Below are positions 7,186 to 8,205 of a DNA stretch of 8,205 bases, in pieces. The DNA is taken from assembly GCA_900321145.1 (NCBI GenBank), contig ONVB01000090.1, positions 1 to 8,205 of the forward strand, in the 5' to 3' direction. The stretch comes from an uncultured Eubacteriales bacterium. GTDB taxonomy: Bacteria; Bacillota; Clostridia; Lachnospirales; Lachnospiraceae. The notes under the pieces were generated by a model. It was not told the DNA's origin. It did no database searches and was given only the letters and a program-made list of their open reading frames with translations. Within the stretch, counting starts at the first letter, position 1, and each line of letters opens with the position of its first letter. Both the position numbers and the translations under genes were made by a program.

Positions 7186-7277
7186 GTGTCATTCCGAGCG
7201 CAGCGACGCAGACCTCAATGCGAAGCGTTGAGGTGCCGGCCCGGCGAGGGCTTGCGAAGCAACAGGAAGAATCTTTA
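7186..7277. repeat. Expanded multi-hairpin repeat between moxR-type and VWA genes
   Basis: The first 21 bases (7186-7206) match 6311-6331 at 18 positions, including GAGCGCAGCGA, and AGAAT (7268-7272) matches the closing arm of the short element. Between them are 61 extra bases with three hairpins in a row. The first is a 10-bp stem ACCTCAATGC/GCGTTGAGGT (7212-7221 with 7225-7234, one wobble, GAA loop). The second is GCCC/GGGC (7239-7242 with 7248-7251). The third is TTGC/GCAA with a GAA loop (7252-7262). The core GCGAAGC occurs at 7220-7226 and 7254-7260, and GCGCAGC at 7198-7204. The insert is GC-rich relative to the genes. It directly follows the ATPase stop codon and may act as an mRNA processing, stability or attenuation element, or be a passive repeat. 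Confidence 0.75.
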
Positions 7278-7291
7278 TTTGAGGATAACGA

Positions 7292-8205
7292 ATGTTTACT
7301 GACTTTTTATATACATTACGCGACAAGGGATTAAATGTCTCCACAACCGAGTGGATCACCTTCATGGATGCCTTGGACAAAGGACTTGCCAACTGCACCC
7401 TTGAGGGACTCTACAATCTCGGACGAATGACCCTGGTAAAGACCGAGTCGGATTACGACAGGTACGATATGGCATTTCTCGAATACTTCAAGGACGCACA
7501 TTTCGGTGAAGATGATATACCCGAGATAATCATGGAATTTCTGAACAAGGGGGATATGGATACCTCCAAGCTAAACAAGGACCTCTATGCCTTTGACGTG
7601 CGTCGTGAGATGGCCGAGACAAAGCGTATGTTCCGCGAGCGCGTGCAGGAACAGAAATCTGAGCATAACGGAGGTAACTACTGGATAGGAACCTCGGGCG
7701 GTTCGGCCTTCGGACATCACGGAAGAAATCCGGGCGGACTCAGAGTATCCGGAAAGACCGGTATGCAATCGGCCTTTCAGGTCATAGGAGAGAGAAAATA
7801 TCAGGATTTCAGGCATGACAAGACCTTGGATATAAGACAGTTCCAGATGGCTTTCAGGCGTCTCAGACAGTTCTCGACCAAGCTTGATATCCCCAAGACG
7901 GAGCTTGACTTGGACAGGACAATAGATGAGACCTGTAATAACGGAGGCATGCTGTCGCTTGAGTTCGATAAGCCGAGGAAGAATTCTGTCAAGCTTCTCC
8001 TGCTTTTTGACTGCGGCGGAACCATGATGCCCTTCGCGGAGATGTGCAACGATCTTTTCCAGGCTGTGCATAAAGCAAATCATTTCAAGGATGTAAAGAC
8101 TTATTATTTCCATAATTGTATATACAGCAAGGTCTATAAGGATGCGGAGTGCGAGCTCGGCAACTGGATAGACCTCGAGGATCTCTTCAGGAAGTGCGAC
8201 AAGGA
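7292..8205 (+). CDS. CoxE-like VWA-domain protein, 3' end outside window
   Basis: An open frame of 304 codons runs off the right edge without a stop. It resembles the COG3825 (CoxE-like VWA) family, commonly encoded next to MoxR ATPases; members are about 390-400 aa from memory, so roughly the last quarter is missing. The N-terminal helical region is followed by the family stretch GNYWIGTSGGSAFGHHG (about 128-144), then DIRQFQMAFRRLRQF (about 180-194). The VWA domain starts near 233 with KLLLLFDCGGTMMPF: the metal-site motif is D-C-G-G-T (240-244) rather than classical DxSxS. YYFHNCIY (271-278) is another family marker. GAGGA (7281-7285) lies six bases before the ATG. It presumably binds a protein or metal-linked client remodelled by the upstream ATPase; the client is unknown. 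Confidence 0.88.
   Translation, partial: MFTDFLYTLRDKGLNVSTTEWITFMDALDKGLANCTLEGLYNLGRMTLVKTESDYDRYDMAFLEYFKDAHFGEDDIPEIIMEFLNKGDMDTSKLNKDLYAFDVRREMAETKRMFRERVQEQKSEHNGGNYWIGTSGGSAFGHHGRNPGGLRVSGKTGMQSAFQVIGERKYQDFRHDKTLDIRQFQMAFRRLRQFSTKLDIPKTELDLDRTIDETCNNGGMLSLEFDKPRKNSVKLLLLFDCGGTMMPFAEMCNDLFQAVHKANHFKDVKTYYFHNCIYSKVYKDAECELGNWIDLEDLFRKCDK

Noticed and set aside
7571..8113. 180-codon reverse-strand open frame
   Set aside because: Antisense to the VWA gene, whose forward frame matches its family throughout.

Overview
The window looks like chromosomal DNA of a low-to-medium GC Gram-positive anaerobe, most likely a member of the Clostridia (Lachnospiraceae-like). The evidence is indirect: heavy use of AGA/AGG arginine and ATA isoleucine codons, purine-rich Shine-Dalgarno sites, GTG starts, a YerB-type DUF3048 lipoprotein, a PUA-less glutamate 5-kinase, and two flavoproteins of the HI0933 and COG2509 types side by side. 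No species can be named from the sequence. All genes read rightwards and all large reverse-strand frames are shadows.

Layout. Positions 1-393 hold no gene. They contain a ~198-bp imperfect palindrome (54-251), a 48-bp direct repeat in two copies (236-283 and 303-350) whose first copy overlaps the right arm of the palindrome, and a good sigma-A-type promoter (343-371) whose -35 box lies in the second repeat copy. This promoter drives ybeY (394-909), which overlaps by 14 bp a DUF3048 lipoprotein gene (896-2005). A hairpin terminator (2019-2050) closes that unit.

A second unit starts near 2115: an HI0933/YhiN-type flavoprotein, a COG2509 flavoprotein (8-bp overlap, strong SD), proB (1-bp gap, no proA beside it) and 5-formyltetrahydrofolate cyclo-ligase (GTG start). 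After a 61-bp spacer comes a MoxR-type AAA+ ATPase, then a 106-bp spacer, then a CoxE-like VWA protein cut off by the window end.

Working together. YbeY matures rRNA. The flavoproteins, ProB and the cyclo-ligase are housekeeping redox, proline and folate functions that probably share a transcript without forming one pathway. The MoxR ATPase and VWA protein are a recognised partner pair, probably a chaperone-like remodelling module whose client is unknown.

The most unusual feature is not a gene. Three intergenic spaces carry related hairpin DNA built around the GCGNAGC mini-hairpin core: the palindrome upstream of ybeY (on the reverse strand), a short element before the MoxR gene, and an expanded version between the MoxR and VWA genes. 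In the expanded version a ~61-nt segment with further GCGAAGC hairpins appears to interrupt the short element. These look like members of a dispersed repeat family.
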